Of a stretch of DNA of 64,000 nt, positions 11,726 through 24,110 are shown piece after piece; position 1 is the stretch's first letter, and each line of letters begins with the position of its first letter. The DNA comes from Neocallimastix lanati (nom. inval.) (Eukaryota; Neocallimastigomycota; Neocallimastigomycetes; Neocallimastigales; Neocallimastigaceae). The stretch is from positions 601,501 through 665,500 of the forward strand of contig JACVTC010000086.1 in NCBI GenBank assembly GCA_016946835.1, in the 5' to 3' direction. The notes under the pieces are model-generated. The model was given only the letters and a program-made list of their open reading frames with translations. It ran no database searches and was not told the DNA's origin. Position numbers and translations under genes: made by a program.

Positions 11726-13265
11726 AAATCCATAAGAATCAACCCCGAGTCTACCATGGTATGGTTCATATAGTTTTAGGAATATAATAATAATTAACAC
11801 AAATAATAAAATTACAATAAAAATAATTTTGTTTTAAAATCAATGTTTATTTAAATTTATAAAAGAAAAATAATAATATAATTATTTATTTAATAAAAGT
11901 AAGTTATTGATTATATTTTATTTCACTAAAAATTACATGTATTTATATTTTTTTATCAAATTAAAATTTGTAAAGCCTAACTATTTTTTTAATAAACTAA
12001 TTACTAATTATTTTTATAAATAAAACATTTAAATTGAAATTGAATTATTATTTTAGTTAAAAATATTATTGTTATAAATAGTAGTTATATATTATTGAAT
12101 TATTAATTATTTAATAATAGTTTAATACTAATATATATAAAATAAAAATAAAGAGATTATACAGAATATTTTATTGTGGTTTAGTTAAATTTAGTAATTA
12201 AAAATAAATTTATATTGATAACGAAAATTTTAATAACTAATTAAATAGATTTGATTATTTTCAATATAACATAATACAAAAGAAATATAATATTAATATA
12301 TTAAGTGGGCAAGGACAATATTCTTGGCTAAAGATTTTTAATACATTATATTGGAATCGGATCGATAATTCAAAAAGGAATTATAAGTTAATTAGTGATT
12401 TATTAACTTAAGATTTCTATTTAGTAATATTTGAAGAATATTGGAAAGTTCCAATTATATAGAATAGAATAATCTATAAGGTTAGAATAATTTATATTAT
12501 TCTAGCACAATTAGTATTATTTGTTCATTCTGTATTAACCATGATACAATTAATTTAAAAAGTATTATAAAATATGGGAAAAGCAAGAGGGAATTAATCA
12601 AGAAATATCGTATTTATGAAATAATATAATAATTATTATATATTTATATAATACACTCAAATTATTATTTTAGAATATAATGTTCATTTTATTATGTTTA
12701 TTTATTAAAATTATTCACTTTATTATATTTATTTATTAAAATAATTATTCACTATTATTTATTCTCAATTAATACCTTTCAATAAAAATAAAAACACAAC
12801 ATTTTTTTTTTATTATAACTTCCTAACTAATTTTTATCTTATTATTCTCTATATTATTATTATTTAAAATTTGTACTTTTTACATAATTAATTATATTAT
12901 ATATATTTTTATAATAAACTTATATTAATAATAAAATAATTTTATAATTTTATAATATTATATCTTATTAAATATTAATTTTAACTTATTTAGAAAATAT
13001 TAATAATAAAATTATTTACAATAATATTTAAAATAATAATTATATCACTTTACATTCTTATTAAATATCTGTAAAATAAACTAATAACTTAGGTCGGTGT
13101 GGACAGACTATTTTATTTTACACAATTTATTTTATATTAACACTATACTTAATTATTAACTAAAACACTAAAACTAAAAACTAATTTAATTTTTTGTTTT
13201 ATAAAAAATCCTTTTATTAATATTTCTTATTTATCGAATTTAACTATTCTAAAAATCAACAATCA

Positions 13266-13316
13266 CTTAACTGGGTACCGTAGGGTCCTTTACCGGAAAG
13301 CCTATTAGCAGTTAAG
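13266..13316. other. GC-richer island bounded by an inverted repeat
   Basis: CTTAACT at 13266-13272 pairs with AGTTAAG at 13310-13316, enclosing about 37 bp that include GGGTACCGTAGGGTCC. No gene was recognised. Confidence 0.4.
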
Positions 13317-13426
13317 ATTTTCAAAATAAAATTTAAAATAAAATTTGTTTTATAAAAAAAATAACTATTCTAATAATAGTTATAATACTAATTAATAGAA
13401 TATAAAATTTATACTATCTATATTAT

Positions 13427-13512
13427 CTATACTCTACTATGCTATACTAAACTATACTTTTCTATACTATACTAAACTATACTATACTAAACTATACTAA
13501 ACTATACTATTT
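13427..13512. repeat. CTATACTAAA-type tandem repeat
   Basis: Imperfect repeats of 5- and 10-bp units (CTATA, CTAAA) over about 85 bp. It is simple-sequence DNA. Confidence 0.75.
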
Positions 13513-14520
13513 TCCAACTATCGTTCAATAGTTGAAAAATTAACTCTTTTTATACTTTTTGAAAATTAAAATTTAAATTGAATAAATTGTAATAAACTAA
13601 CTAAAATATTATTATATATTTGTAATTACATTTAATAATAAATTACATGAAATTTTATGAATTATTTTAATATAAAAACTATTTAAAACTATCTAACATT
13701 TCTAAAAATAAATAAACAAAACGGCAAGTTTTTGTAAACAAACGGAAAAGGCAATTTTTCTTTGATTATTTTAATTTAACTAATTTATGACTAATTATTT
13801 TTAATTTACAAAGTTTCATGATTCAAAGTGAGTAATAATGATGTAAATTGTCCAAATAATTTAGTCATACATTTTTGAGAAAATTATTTAAATTAATAAT
13901 TTGGAATACATTTAAATTTATATTAAAAATTTGGAAAACATTTTTATCCACAATAATTTACATTACATTACATTTAAATTCATATTCAAATTATTAAATA
14001 TTTTACAATATCTCGTATCAACCAAATTGATAAATAACAAAATTAATAAATCTTGAAAATTTATTATACATAAAATCAAAACTAACCTTAGCAAAGTTTA
14101 ATAATAATTTAATAAAATAAAAAAAAAAAATTAATTAATTAATTAATTAAAACAAATAAATTACACTTAAAAATTACATTAATACTCAGATATGAAGGAA
14201 ATATTATATATTTTTCAAAATAAAAATATTAAGATTAAATTTAAAATAAAATAATTAATTTTTATAATTAGTTTTATAATAATTTTTATAATTAATTTTA
14301 TAATTAAATAATATTTTTATAATAACAAATTAATTAATTTAAATAACAAAATATTTTTAATTATTTTTATAATAAACAAATTTATTTATTTTATTATTAA
14401 ATATTTATTTTATTATTAATTTTATTACTTTTATTTTATTTAATTATTCTTTTTATTTATAAATTATAAATAGTTTAATTTTAAAGAAAAATATAAATAC
14501 TTGTAAATATTTCATGTAAA

Positions 14521-14551
<31 letters not shown>

Positions 14552-15259
14552 TAATTTTATAATTTTAATAATCACTTTAAATTTTATAATGTTTAATAAA
14601 TTTTAATAAAAGATTTATAAAATTAAATATTAGAAAACAAGTGTTCTAATAAATCAATTTTTAGTGTTATTTTTAATAAAACATTTTTAATTCATAAATA
14701 ACTTATACAGTTATTATTAAAATAAATAGAAATTATCACTTTTTAATTCTACATTAAAATTAAGATAATTTCTAAAATTTATCAAATGATAAAAAACGAA
14801 ATATTTAATTAATAATTAATATAAATAAAGTTAATAAGAAAAATAAGAAATAAATATATTATAAATATTAAATAGTTAAATAATTTTATAAATAATTGTT
14901 TATAAACATAACTTTAAAATGAAGAATTAGTATAAATAGTTATTAGAAATAATACTTTAATAAATGTTCCTAATTATCCAGTAAAATTAGTATATAATAT
15001 TTTAATAAAATTAGAATTATTATTGATTAATTTTATATTTTGATTATTAGAATTATGTTATAAAAGAATTGTATTAAAGGTTTACTAATTACCTATAAAT
15101 ATTAGAATATTAATAAAACAATATTTTATTTAAAAATGAATTAAATATTTTTATTTAAGTGTTATTATTTAAATATATAAAGACTTGTTATGGACAAGTA
15201 TAAAAATCATAATAGTTATGAAATGGGAAACAAGATAAATTCCTATTTCATATCACAAA

Positions 15260-15733
15260 TGATACGATATTTTTATAATCGTATACTTTTATGGGACTTG
15301 CAATATTTTATTTGAGGAAAATTAATATATTCTAATAAAACAATTAATAATTTTAACACAATAATTATATTAAATAAAACTTAAATATTTTATTATTATA
15401 TATTTAATACTTTATTTATAATTATTTAAATTTTACATTAATTACATTTTTAACATTACTTTTATTATTTTATTTTACTAATTATTACTAACTAAAAATC
15501 TCAATTAAGGCCTCTCTCTAAGACCTTTTAATTATATTTATTTTCTCTATCTCTAAACTATTATTATCATTTTTTTTTAATAATTCTTATTTTAATTTAT
15601 TTATTTTTAATTTTTTTTTTATTGTTTATTATTATTTTAAACTATATAATTTTTATTTTAACTTTAATTAAATTTTATTTTATTATTTTTCTAAATTTAT
15701 TAATTTTTATATTTATTTATTCATCCCGTATCA
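15260..15733 (-). repeat. 3' LTR of TRIM-like element
   Basis: 474 bp from TGATACGATA to CCCGTATCA, matching 16818-17249 with small differences. A TATA-like segment with a stem-loop (arms AAGGTC and GGCCTT) reads on the minus strand at 15507-15538. Confidence 0.8.
15507..15538 (-). promoter_or_regulatory. LTR TATA-like box and stem-loop (TRIM-like element)
   Basis: On the minus strand TATAATTAAAAGG is followed by TC, a 9-nt AG-rich loop and GGCCTT, which pairs with AAGGTC. The copy near 17070-17095 is the same. Function inferred. Confidence 0.4.
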
Positions 15734-15932
15734 AGACCTCCCTGCTGAAATTAGACTTCCTCCCCTGAAGTCTTTGGAAAAAAACATTTTAATTATTTAT
15801 TTTTATTTAATTATTTATTTTTATTCATTTGTTTATTAACATGAATTTTTGAAATTTCGAAATTTTGAAATTTTGAATTTTGAAATGTTAAATTTTAAAA
15901 TGTAAAATTTTGAAATTATAAATTTTGAATTG

Positions 15933-15965
<33 letters not shown>

Positions 15966-16050
15966 GTAATTACGTTCAACTGTTTTCGTGTCTTTCCTGT
16001 TATTACTAATTTTAATAATTAATATTTTAATAATGATATTTATCCATTTA

Positions 16051-16338
16051 TCATTTTCCCTTTTTACTTTTCTTTTCTTTTCTTACTTTTTTACTAATAT
16101 TTTTAATTGGTTTCTTTTCCAATTTTATTTCTCTTACTTCAACAATTTTTAATTTCTCCTCAAGTTTAAAATTTATTTTTTTATTTGAAATTTTATAAAT
16201 ATTATTATATTCCAAGAACGCGTTTTTCATTATTATTTCTCTTGAAATGTCATCAATTCCTTTAATAATATTATTCATTATTCCGTTAATTTTTTTATAT
16301 CCAATAATATTTTCTAAAATATTTGATTTAGAATTCAT
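16051..16338 (-). CDS. Unrecognised 95-aa Lys-rich frame inside TRIM-like element
   Basis: It begins MNSKSNILENIIGYKK and ends in a very basic tail (KKVRKEKKSKKGK). It has no zinc knuckle, protease or polymerase motif, and no membrane segment. It is the only frame of note in the element and lies centrally in it. It could be a leftover of gag, an unrelated small basic protein or a chance frame in AT-rich DNA. I do not recognise it. Confidence 0.3.
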   Translation of the reverse strand: MNSKSNILENIIGYKKINGIMNNIIKGIDDISREIIMKNAFLEYNNIYKISNKKINFKLEEKLKIVEVREIKLEKKPIKNISKKVRKEKKSKKGK

Positions 16339-16689
16339 TTTGGCTTAGTATTTACTTTCTTATTTATTTACTAAATGCGCATTTAATTAATAAAATATAG
16401 TTAATAAATTTTTTTTTATAATAAAGATAATAGAAACTGATTAATACAATTATATAATTAATATACAATCTTATAATAATTCATCAATATTATTATTTAT
16501 CTCCCTCCTATAAACTAATAATAATTGATAATTATCTCAAAGATTTATATTCTCTTATTAATTCGTTTAATCAATTATACTATTTTTTTTTATTATATTA
16601 AAAATACTATTAAAATATAATTTTATATTAATATGCCTTTTATAATAATATATCAAATATTACTATTTATTTTATTACACATAATAAGA

Positions 16690-16720
<31 letters not shown>

Positions 16721-16792
16721 AATACATATATAAAATTTATTTTTAAAAATTATTAATTATTATTATTATTTTCATATTAATTTCCAATATTG

Positions 16793-16813
16793 CAACGCCC
16801 GGATTCTCCACCA
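16793..16813 (-). promoter_or_regulatory. Primer-binding site of TRIM-like element
   Basis: On the minus strand it begins TGGTGGAGAATCCGGG, 4 nt after the 5' LTR end. The complement ends ATTCTCC-A-CCA preceded by CCCGG and CAACG, which fits acceptor strand, discriminator A, CCA, T-stem and T-loop of a tRNA. The isoacceptor was not identified. Confidence 0.65.
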
Positions 16814-16817
16814 TTTT

Positions 16818-17249
16818 TGATACGATATTTTTATAATCGTATACTTTTATGGGACTTGCAATATTTTATTTGAGGAAAATTAATATATTTAATAAAACAA
16901 TTAATAATTTTAACACAATAATTATACTAAATAAAACTTAAATATTTTATTATTATATATTTAATACTTTATTTATCAATTATTTATTGAAATTTTACAT
17001 TAATTACATTCTTAACATTACTTTTATTATTTTATTTTACTAATTATTACTAACTAAAAATCTCAATTAAGGCCTCTCTCTAAGACCTTTTAATTATATT
17101 TATTTTCTCTATCTCTAAACTATTATTATCATTTTTTTTTAATAATTCTTATTTTAATTTATTTATTTTTAATTTTTTTTTTATTGTTTATTATTATTTT
17201 AAACTATATAATTTTTATTTTAACTTTAATTAAATTTTATTTTATTATT
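16818..17249 (-). repeat. 5' LTR of TRIM-like element, interrupted
   Basis: It matches 15260-15690 or so and then stops where the next LTR begins at 17250. It carries the same TGATACG end. Confidence 0.8.
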
Positions 17250-18790
17250 TGTTAAAGTTTTTAGGATAATTTGGTCTTAACGATTAGGTCAAGATGCCAA
17301 ATTATAGTAATTAATTAATAATTTAATTTTACTCTTATTTAAAACATATTGTTATTAGTAAATCTTATAATTAAGTTTTTATTTAAAATATAAATTTTAT
17401 TTAATCTTAATAATATTTTATTACATTATTTTATATAATTATTACTATAATTTAAATTACAATAATCCTACAAAGGATTAATCAAAAGATTTAAACATGT
17501 ATTTATATAAAATAATTAATTATTAAAATATTAATTATTAATATGAATATGTAATAGTATTAATATAAGTTTGATATTGATAATATAAAGTAAGATAATA
17601 ATATAAATATTTAATATAAATAAAATATAAGAATCTAATATAGCTAAATATTATATTTTATAATTAAAATATAATATGTAGAAATTAATTTAATGACAAT
17701 CACGTGTTTACATTATTTAATATATATTAATTTCAATATGTTAATAATATTTAGTAATTAGTTGGCCTAGACTAATTCCTAAATATTTTAATAAAGTTAA
17801 TTTAATAATAATTATTATAAACTGAATTATCGAAATTGAAATTGAATTGAAATTCAGTTATTATCTTAACAATGCCCTTCCACAAAAATCGGATTCCAGA
17901 CGATTTGTGTAACATTGTTAAAAAAAAAAATTTTTTAAAGTTATTAAAGAAAAAATTTTTAATTTTTTTAAAGTAATTAAGGAATTAAAAGGTCACTTGA
18001 ATCCTTTGGAGAAGACCTTTTAAGTGACAATTTCAATGAAATTTAAAATTTGTCATAATTTGTTAAAATTAAAATTTTATTATAAAATTCAATATTTTGA
18101 AATGTGGTGGTACCATTTTTAAAATATATTCCCTTGTAAATTTTTGAAATTGAAATTTTGAAATTTAATTGAAATTAACATTTCAATTTTTACCATTAAC
18201 TTTGAAATTATTGAAAATTTTAAAAATATAGTAAATAATAAATATATTAAAATTTAAAATTACTATTAAATAGTTGAATATATAATTTTTATTAAATTTT
18301 GAAATTTCGTAATGTGAAATTTTTAAATGTCGAAATTTTAAATTTTAAAATTTATAATTTATAATTTTCTAAATTTTGAAATTGTAATTGAAAATTTATC
18401 AATTAAACTATTGAATATATCATAATATTCAATTTAGTTTATTATTAACGATAATAATTATGTAAGCGTCCTTATCATAATTATTTTATTATCAAAGAGT
18501 ATTATAGAGAAAAGCGTCCTTTTCAATATAATATTAAAAAAATTTTGATTAATCTATTTGGAAATGTTGAAAATGTTAAGATTATAAATTATACTTTATT
18601 ATTAAATTTTAACTAGTATTAATTTAATAACTATATAAATCTTAAAATTTTAATTATAGCTCTTGTAGAGAATATTAATTAAATGTAAAAGAAGGGAAAA
18701 GTTGATTGTTTTCAACTGTTTAATTATAATATAATTAAGGTTTTTGATTTTAAAGAAAAATTATTAGTCTCAAATATTGATTCCTACTGA

Positions 18791-18828
<38 letters not shown>
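17250..18828 (-). mobile_element. Chromovirus-type remnant: LTR plus 3' untranslated part
   Basis: The LTR at 17250-17871 (TGTTAAAG to CTTAACA) is followed by about 950 bp that match 33408-33999 of the element at 32672-39699, including GTGGTACCATTTTTAAA and the GGTCACTTGA segment. The match ends at a T35 run (18794-18828), where pol would begin in the relative; no coding part remains. It sits inside the LTR of the TRIM-like element, so it is younger than that one. Fossil. Confidence 0.75.
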
Positions 18829-18832
<4 letters not shown>

Positions 18833-19603
18833 AGAATAATTCATTAATTGAAAGTTTTAATAATTATTTTAATATTAGATTTTGGTAAATTGATATAAAA
18901 AAATTGATTTTAATAATTGAAAGTTTTAATGTTATGTAAAATAAAATTATAGTAGTTTATTTTATATCCAAATTTAGTATTATTATAATTAAAGTTTTTT
19001 TAGATCAAAATTTTAATTATTTATTTTTCTATTAATAATTATTTTTCTATTTTTTTTAAATTTTGAATAAAAATTATAATTTAAAATCATAAAAATATTT
19101 AAAAAAAATAAGTTATAAGATATATATATATAAAGGCATGTAATAAAAAAATATTTTTGTGATACTAATTTTAAAAAAAAAAAAAATATTCAAATTCAAA
19201 AAAAAAAAAAAAAATTATTTATTTTTAAAATTAAAATATCGAAATAAAGATTTCATTATTACTTTATTCATGAATCATAGTCTATTAGCAAACTTTGGGA
19301 ATATAAATATATGTTCATACGATTATTATATAGTTAATAATTTTTCCTAAGATATTAATAAAATTTTATTATTTAATATTGACAAGATTTATTATATTAA
19401 TAAAATTTAATAATAGATATTAATAACTTATTTTTTTTAAAATTCATAAAAAAATTATGAGAAATTTATATTTAATAAATAATATTAATGTAATAGTAAA
19501 ATTTAATAATTAAGAATGTGAAAAATGAAACTTATAAAACTAAGAAAAACACTAGATTTCGAAAAACACTAAATTAGGAAAAACAATATATAAAAGTACT
19601 TTA
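18829..19603. other. AT-rich spacer, no gene seen
   Basis: Low-complexity A/T sequence with A-runs near 19174-19215. A 63-codon frame near 19159 is Lys/Phe-rich and reads as chance. Confidence 0.5.
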
Positions 19604-20765
19604 TGTTATGAATAATATTATAAAATGTTTATTAATAATTTTTATTATAAAGATATATATTTCAAAGAGATATTTTGTATTAAATTTATTTCATATTTTT
19701 ATATCTTAGTTAACATTATTTAATTTATTTATAGATTAATTATTGGTTGATATAAATTAATAATATAAATAAATGTATGTAACGATTTTGTCTCTAACAT
19801 TCCCCACAATTATAACTCAGTTTTTAAAGTTATAATTGATTTTTTAAAAAGAAAATATCAATAAATTTCCAAGTCCATTGGCTGTGTTAATAACGAATTT
19901 CTAAATTTATCCATGGATGTTCCGTTTAAATATTTCAAAAAGCAATCTGCTAAATTGCTTTGCGATTTTACGTTTTTTAAAATTATTTTATTGTTTTTAC
20001 TAATTCTCTTACATAGTGCAATCTTATTTCCATATGTTTTGTTCTTGGATTAATCGATTGTATTTTCGCATTATAGATTGCAGCTTTATTGTCTATGTTG
20101 ATTTCAATACAACTAATGTTGAATTTTAATTCCTTCAATAAGTTTATGTACCACATGCAATATTTGCTACATTCGCTAAGACTATAGTATTCAGCCTCAG
20201 CTGTGGAAGTGGATACGCAATGCTGTAGTTTTGAGCACCAACTAATAGGTGAATCTCCTATAGTAATTACGAATCCTGTAGTCGATCTTCTTGTTTTTGT
20301 GTCCCCAGCGTAGTCTGCATCTACGAAAGCTTTGATATTGGAATTTCTTGATATGTTGATACCATAGTTTATTTTTTCCTTTAAATATTTTAATATTCAT
20401 TTCAAATTTTCCCAATCTTCCAAGTTGGGTTCTTTTAATTTTTATGCCGCTTTAAATACTGAATATAATATATCGGGTCTAGTACAGATACTTAGGTATA
20501 ATAAGCTTCTAACAGCGCTTCTATAAGTAGTTTCATTCATTTTCGTTTTTCTTAATTCTTCATTTTCAATTGGTATTATATTACGAATAGAAGTAGCACT
20601 TGGTAATCCATATTTGGCAATTATATCTTTTGTGTACTTTTTTGATTTAAGAAATAACCTCCTTTATACTTTACAAATTTTATTCCTATTATAAAATTGA
20701 CTTTACTAATTTCTTTTATTATGAATTTATTTTTTATCATTTTTTTGATTTGATTTACTTTAAGC
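19604..20765 (-). mobile_element. Ty1/Copia remnant: 3' end of RT/RNase H and LTR
   Basis: Minus-strand coding shows late Copia hallmarks: SLLYLSICTRPDILYSV near 20480-20530, the RNase H segment AEAEYYSLSECSKYCMWY near 20140-20200, and NPRTKHMEIRLHYVREL near 19995-20050. A purine tract GTGGGGAA lies next to TGTTAGAGAC, the start of the putative 3' LTR ending at 19799. That LTR may reach 19604 (TGTTAT), giving about 196 bp, which is uncertain. It is broken, with several breaks, and only the 3' end is present. It is the only Copia element seen here. Confidence 0.8.
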
Positions 20766-22860
20766 TGTAAATTTTCTGGGAGTTCTAGACGGTAGTTCAT
20801 TCTTTCCCTCTTTTCAATGATTTTAAACGGTCCAAGACATTGAGAAGCTCATCTTTTAGAAGGTTCGTTAGAGAAGTAGTATCTTTTTAGATATACAAGA
20901 TCATTGACTTTAAAATTTGGACCAATAGATTTGCTTTTATCCCCATATTTTTTAAAATCTTCTTTGGCTTTAGTTAAATGTTGGTGAAAAGCATCAAAAC
21001 GAGCAGCGCAGTCTCTGGTAAGGACAGAAGCATTATCTTTAAGGAGAGTAGGAAGAGCATCAATAACAGAATTTGGATGAAATCCATAATTAGCAAAGAA
21101 CGAAGTTCGATCAAGGGATATGTTTAAAGGAATTGTTACAGGCAAATTCACAAAAAGTGAGATAAAAACACCATTCACTTTAATCTGTAGAACAATAATA
21201 TCTTATGTACTGTTCGACTACCGAATTTGCTCTTTCGACTTGCACAATGGATTGTTGATGATTTGCTGTGGCAAACCTTGGTTTTGCACGAATAGCAGTG
21301 CAAAGAGAAGTCCAGAACTCAGAAGAGAATTGAGAACCAAAGTCAGATACAATGGTTTTGAGAAAATCATGATATCTGAAGACATTGAATAAAAGAAGTC
21401 TGGCTGTAATATCAGCAGATGAGACATCAGCTCAGGGAATCAAGTGGATCATTATGGTTAAATGATCTGACACGACCATAATACATGTGCAATTCTGCGA
21501 AGGTGGTAAACTTACTATAAAATCAGCCCCAATTATTTCACAGGATTTTGTAGGAATAGGAAATGGTTGAATTTTACCATAGGGCTTATGTCTACGAAGC
21601 TTACTTCGGCAGCAAATATCTCAAGAAGCGACGTAGTTGCAAACGTCCTTTTTCATATTAGGCCATCAGTAATACCTTTGTAATTTCTCGAAGGTCCTAT
21701 CTATCACTTGATGACCACTAGTAGGAGCGTCGTGAAATGATTTTAGAAGCCCTGCTTTTAAAACTGATGGAACAATTATTCTCTTTTGAAATTGTAGAAC
21801 ACTATCAACAAAACTGAATAAAGAACTTTTTAAATTATTCGACCTATCTTTGATCTTGGATAGCACTAATTTGCAGTATTTATCAGGCTTTTGGGCTTCA
21901 ATTAAACTATTTATATTATCAGAATTAGCGCAAAAGAGAGCATTATCTCTAATAATAGATTAGACCACCACCGGAAGATCCTTGATATTTTTTGGAGTAG
22001 ACCATTCCAAAACAGATTTCACCTTGTTCTTATCCATTGTTAGGTCATTTATAGAAACAATGAAACCAAGAAAAGTGGTTTCCTTAACATGGAAATCGCA
22101 CTTTTCAAGTTTAACAAACAAACCATTTTTAATAAGAAGCTGCAATACGATACTTACATGTTGAATATGTTCTTCTTTATTTTTTTTGAATAAATAATAA
22201 TATCGTCTAAGTAAGCCTGTACATATATTCCAATGGTTTCATCTAAGACATCCTGAATAAAACGTTGGAAGACTGAAGGAGCATTTCTATGACCAAGCGG
22301 CATGACTAAGTATTGAAAGTGACCGAGGGGTGTTCTGAATGCTGTTAAATATTTTTGACCTTCCTTGACTCGAACTAAATTGTAAGCTGATCGAAGGTTT
22401 AAACGAGTTAAAATTTGTTGTATCTTTAAAGAATTCAATTAAATCACTAATTCTAGGGATTGGATAGCTATTGCGGATTGTAATATCATTCAATCTTCTA
22501 TAGTCCACACAAAGCCTTAAGGTTCCGTCACCCTTTTTAACAAATAATACGGGAGCACCGGCTGGAGACCTGGATTTCCGAATAAAGTGTTTTCTCAAAT
22601 TATCTTTAATGTATTTCCTTAAAGCTTCGAGTTCTTTAATTGTTAATGAATAAGTGGGACCAAAATAGAGTTTTCCTCCAGGAATAAGTTCTATAGCAAT
22701 ATCATAATCCCTATGCGGAGGTATTTTCTCGGCTTCTTTCTTCTCAAAAACAATTTCAACCGGGTTGTTCGATGAGCTGAATGTAGATTTTGTTTCTAGC
22801 GATGGCCAGGATTCAAAAAATTTTATTAATAAGGTGTTTGAAATAAAATAATTAAGACTT
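20766..22860 (-). mobile_element. Ty3/Gypsy remnant: integrase and RT pieces
   Basis: The junction with the Copia remnant is sharp. Minus-strand coding shows an integrase C-terminal part near 20770-20900, an integrase core near 21200-21620, the HHCC finger segment near 21600-21730, and RT with the YLDDIIIYS box near 22190-22220 and [12 protein letters not shown] near 22480-22530. Its integrase is close to that at 146-1271. It is an old, badly broken fossil with many breaks and without visible LTRs or gag. Confidence 0.85.
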
Positions 22861-23400
22861 TCCTTAATTGTTTAATTATATAATTTATTCTGAAACAATT
22901 AAAAAATTTTCAATTTTCCTTTATGATTAACTTTTCTACCATAATAATGTAATGATTTAAATTTAACTAATTATTTTATTTATACTTTATTTATTTACAA
23001 ATAATATTTATTTATATATTAATTTATTTATTCATTTATATCTTTATTAGTAAATTTATTTATTTATTAATATGTCTATTCATTTATTTTATATTTAATT
23101 TTATTTTATAAAATTTATCTATTTAATAAAATTTTCATTCATCTATTATTCTATAATTGATTTATTTATTTATTAATTAATTTTTTATTTTATTTAATTT
23201 ATTTATTTACTTTATATTTTATTTATTTATTTAATTAATTAATTTATTATTTAAATAATTAATTCATTTTTTTTTTACTTGAATCAAAATTACTAATAAA
23301 AAAATTTTTTTACTATACCATTCTAACTATATATTATTATTATATTTTAATATATATAATTTCAATAAATTGATTCACTATTAAAATTTCCAACGTTATA
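22861..23400. other. AT-rich spacer with TTTA simple repeats
   Basis: Runs of ATTTATTT-type simple sequence at about 22970-23270. No gene seen. Confidence 0.6.
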
Positions 23401-23825
23401 CTATACGAAATTTTCGGGGACGTGCATTTTGAAATGTGGCGTACATATTTTTGAAATAAATTCATACATTTTTAAGATATTCTATACAAAAATAAATATA
23501 TAAATTATTATTATTTTAAAAGAAATAATAATATATTTTTTCAATTAACTATATTATTAAATAACTATTTCAAAAGAAATAATGATATATTTTATTAAAA
23601 AAGAATTATAAAAAATTATTTTTAATATTGAATAATAATAAATTATACATATATATAAAAGAATACTTATTATTTATTTAATTATTATATATTTAATTAT
23701 TATTTATTTATTTATTTTTAATTTAATTATTTAAAAACAAGCCACATACAAAAATACGCCACATCACAAAATGCATGATTGTGAAATATACAATTGTGAC
23801 ACGTACTAAATTCGAAATTTTCCAC
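23401..23825. mobile_element. Candidate foldback / MITE-like element
   Basis: GCATTTTGAAATGTGGCGTA near 23424-23443 is repeated inverted near 23752-23775 (TACGCCACATCACAAAATGC). Both arms carry an outer GAAATTTTC and a CACGT/ACGTG segment, with about 300 bp of A/T sequence between. No transposase or clear target duplication was found. It could also be two facing fragments of a larger repeat. Confidence 0.5.
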
Positions 23826-23869
23826 ATTTTATCTAACCCTAAACTAATCTAATCTTTTGGAAGAGTTAT

Positions 23870-24110
23870 TGTAATAATCATACAAAGTACTATCACTTAA
23901 TATGATTATTAACTTCAACTCAACGACTAATTCATTAAGTAGAGAAAATAAGATAGAATAAAATTTTATCTTTATTGAATTTATTATAAAAGTAATTATC
24001 ATAATAACTTTACACAAGTTTGATTAAATGTTTTGTTTGAATTTAATTGTAAAATATGTTTTATTAAAAATTCTTTTATTATTTTATTAAAGTTAAAAAT
24101 ATAAATCATT
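23870..24110 (-). mobile_element. LTR fragment, family G
   Basis: It starts TGTAATAATCATA and follows the first 240 bp or so of the LTR at 62353-63323, including AACGACTAATTCATTAAGT. It is then lost in A/T sequence. Confidence 0.65.

Larger units (their letters stand above)
10859..15259. other. AT-rich desert without recognisable genes
   Basis: No reading frame with recognisable protein content was found. The stretch holds small GC-richer islands at 11684-11770, 12305-12370, 13080-13110 and 13266-13316, a CTATACTAAA repeat tract and a (TTA)n run at 14518-14550. A segment near 11930-11970 resembles the LTR of the element at 40222-47101 (shared ATTACATGTATTTATATT), so decayed LTRs probably make up part of it. 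Confidence 0.5.
15260..17249 (-). mobile_element. Small non-autonomous LTR element (TRIM-like)
   Basis: Two direct LTRs, 15260-15733 and 16818-17249, flank about 1.08 kb. The LTR has inverted ends TGATACG and CGTATCA. On the minus strand a primer-binding site (16793-16813) follows the 5' LTR after 4 nt, and a purine tract GCAGGGAGGTCT abuts the 3' LTR. No gag or pol is readable inside; only a short Lys-rich frame at 16051-16338. It therefore has the cis-signals of an LTR retrotransposon without enzymes. The right LTR is interrupted at 17249 by another element, hiding any target duplication. Confidence 0.78.

Noticed and set aside
16793-16813. tRNA-like 3' end as a tRNA gene
   Set aside because: Only the 3' end complement is present, next to an LTR; it is a primer-binding site, not a gene.
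19159-19350. 63-aa Lys/Phe-rich frame
   Set aside because: It consists of A/T homopolymer codons with no recognisable feature; chance frame.
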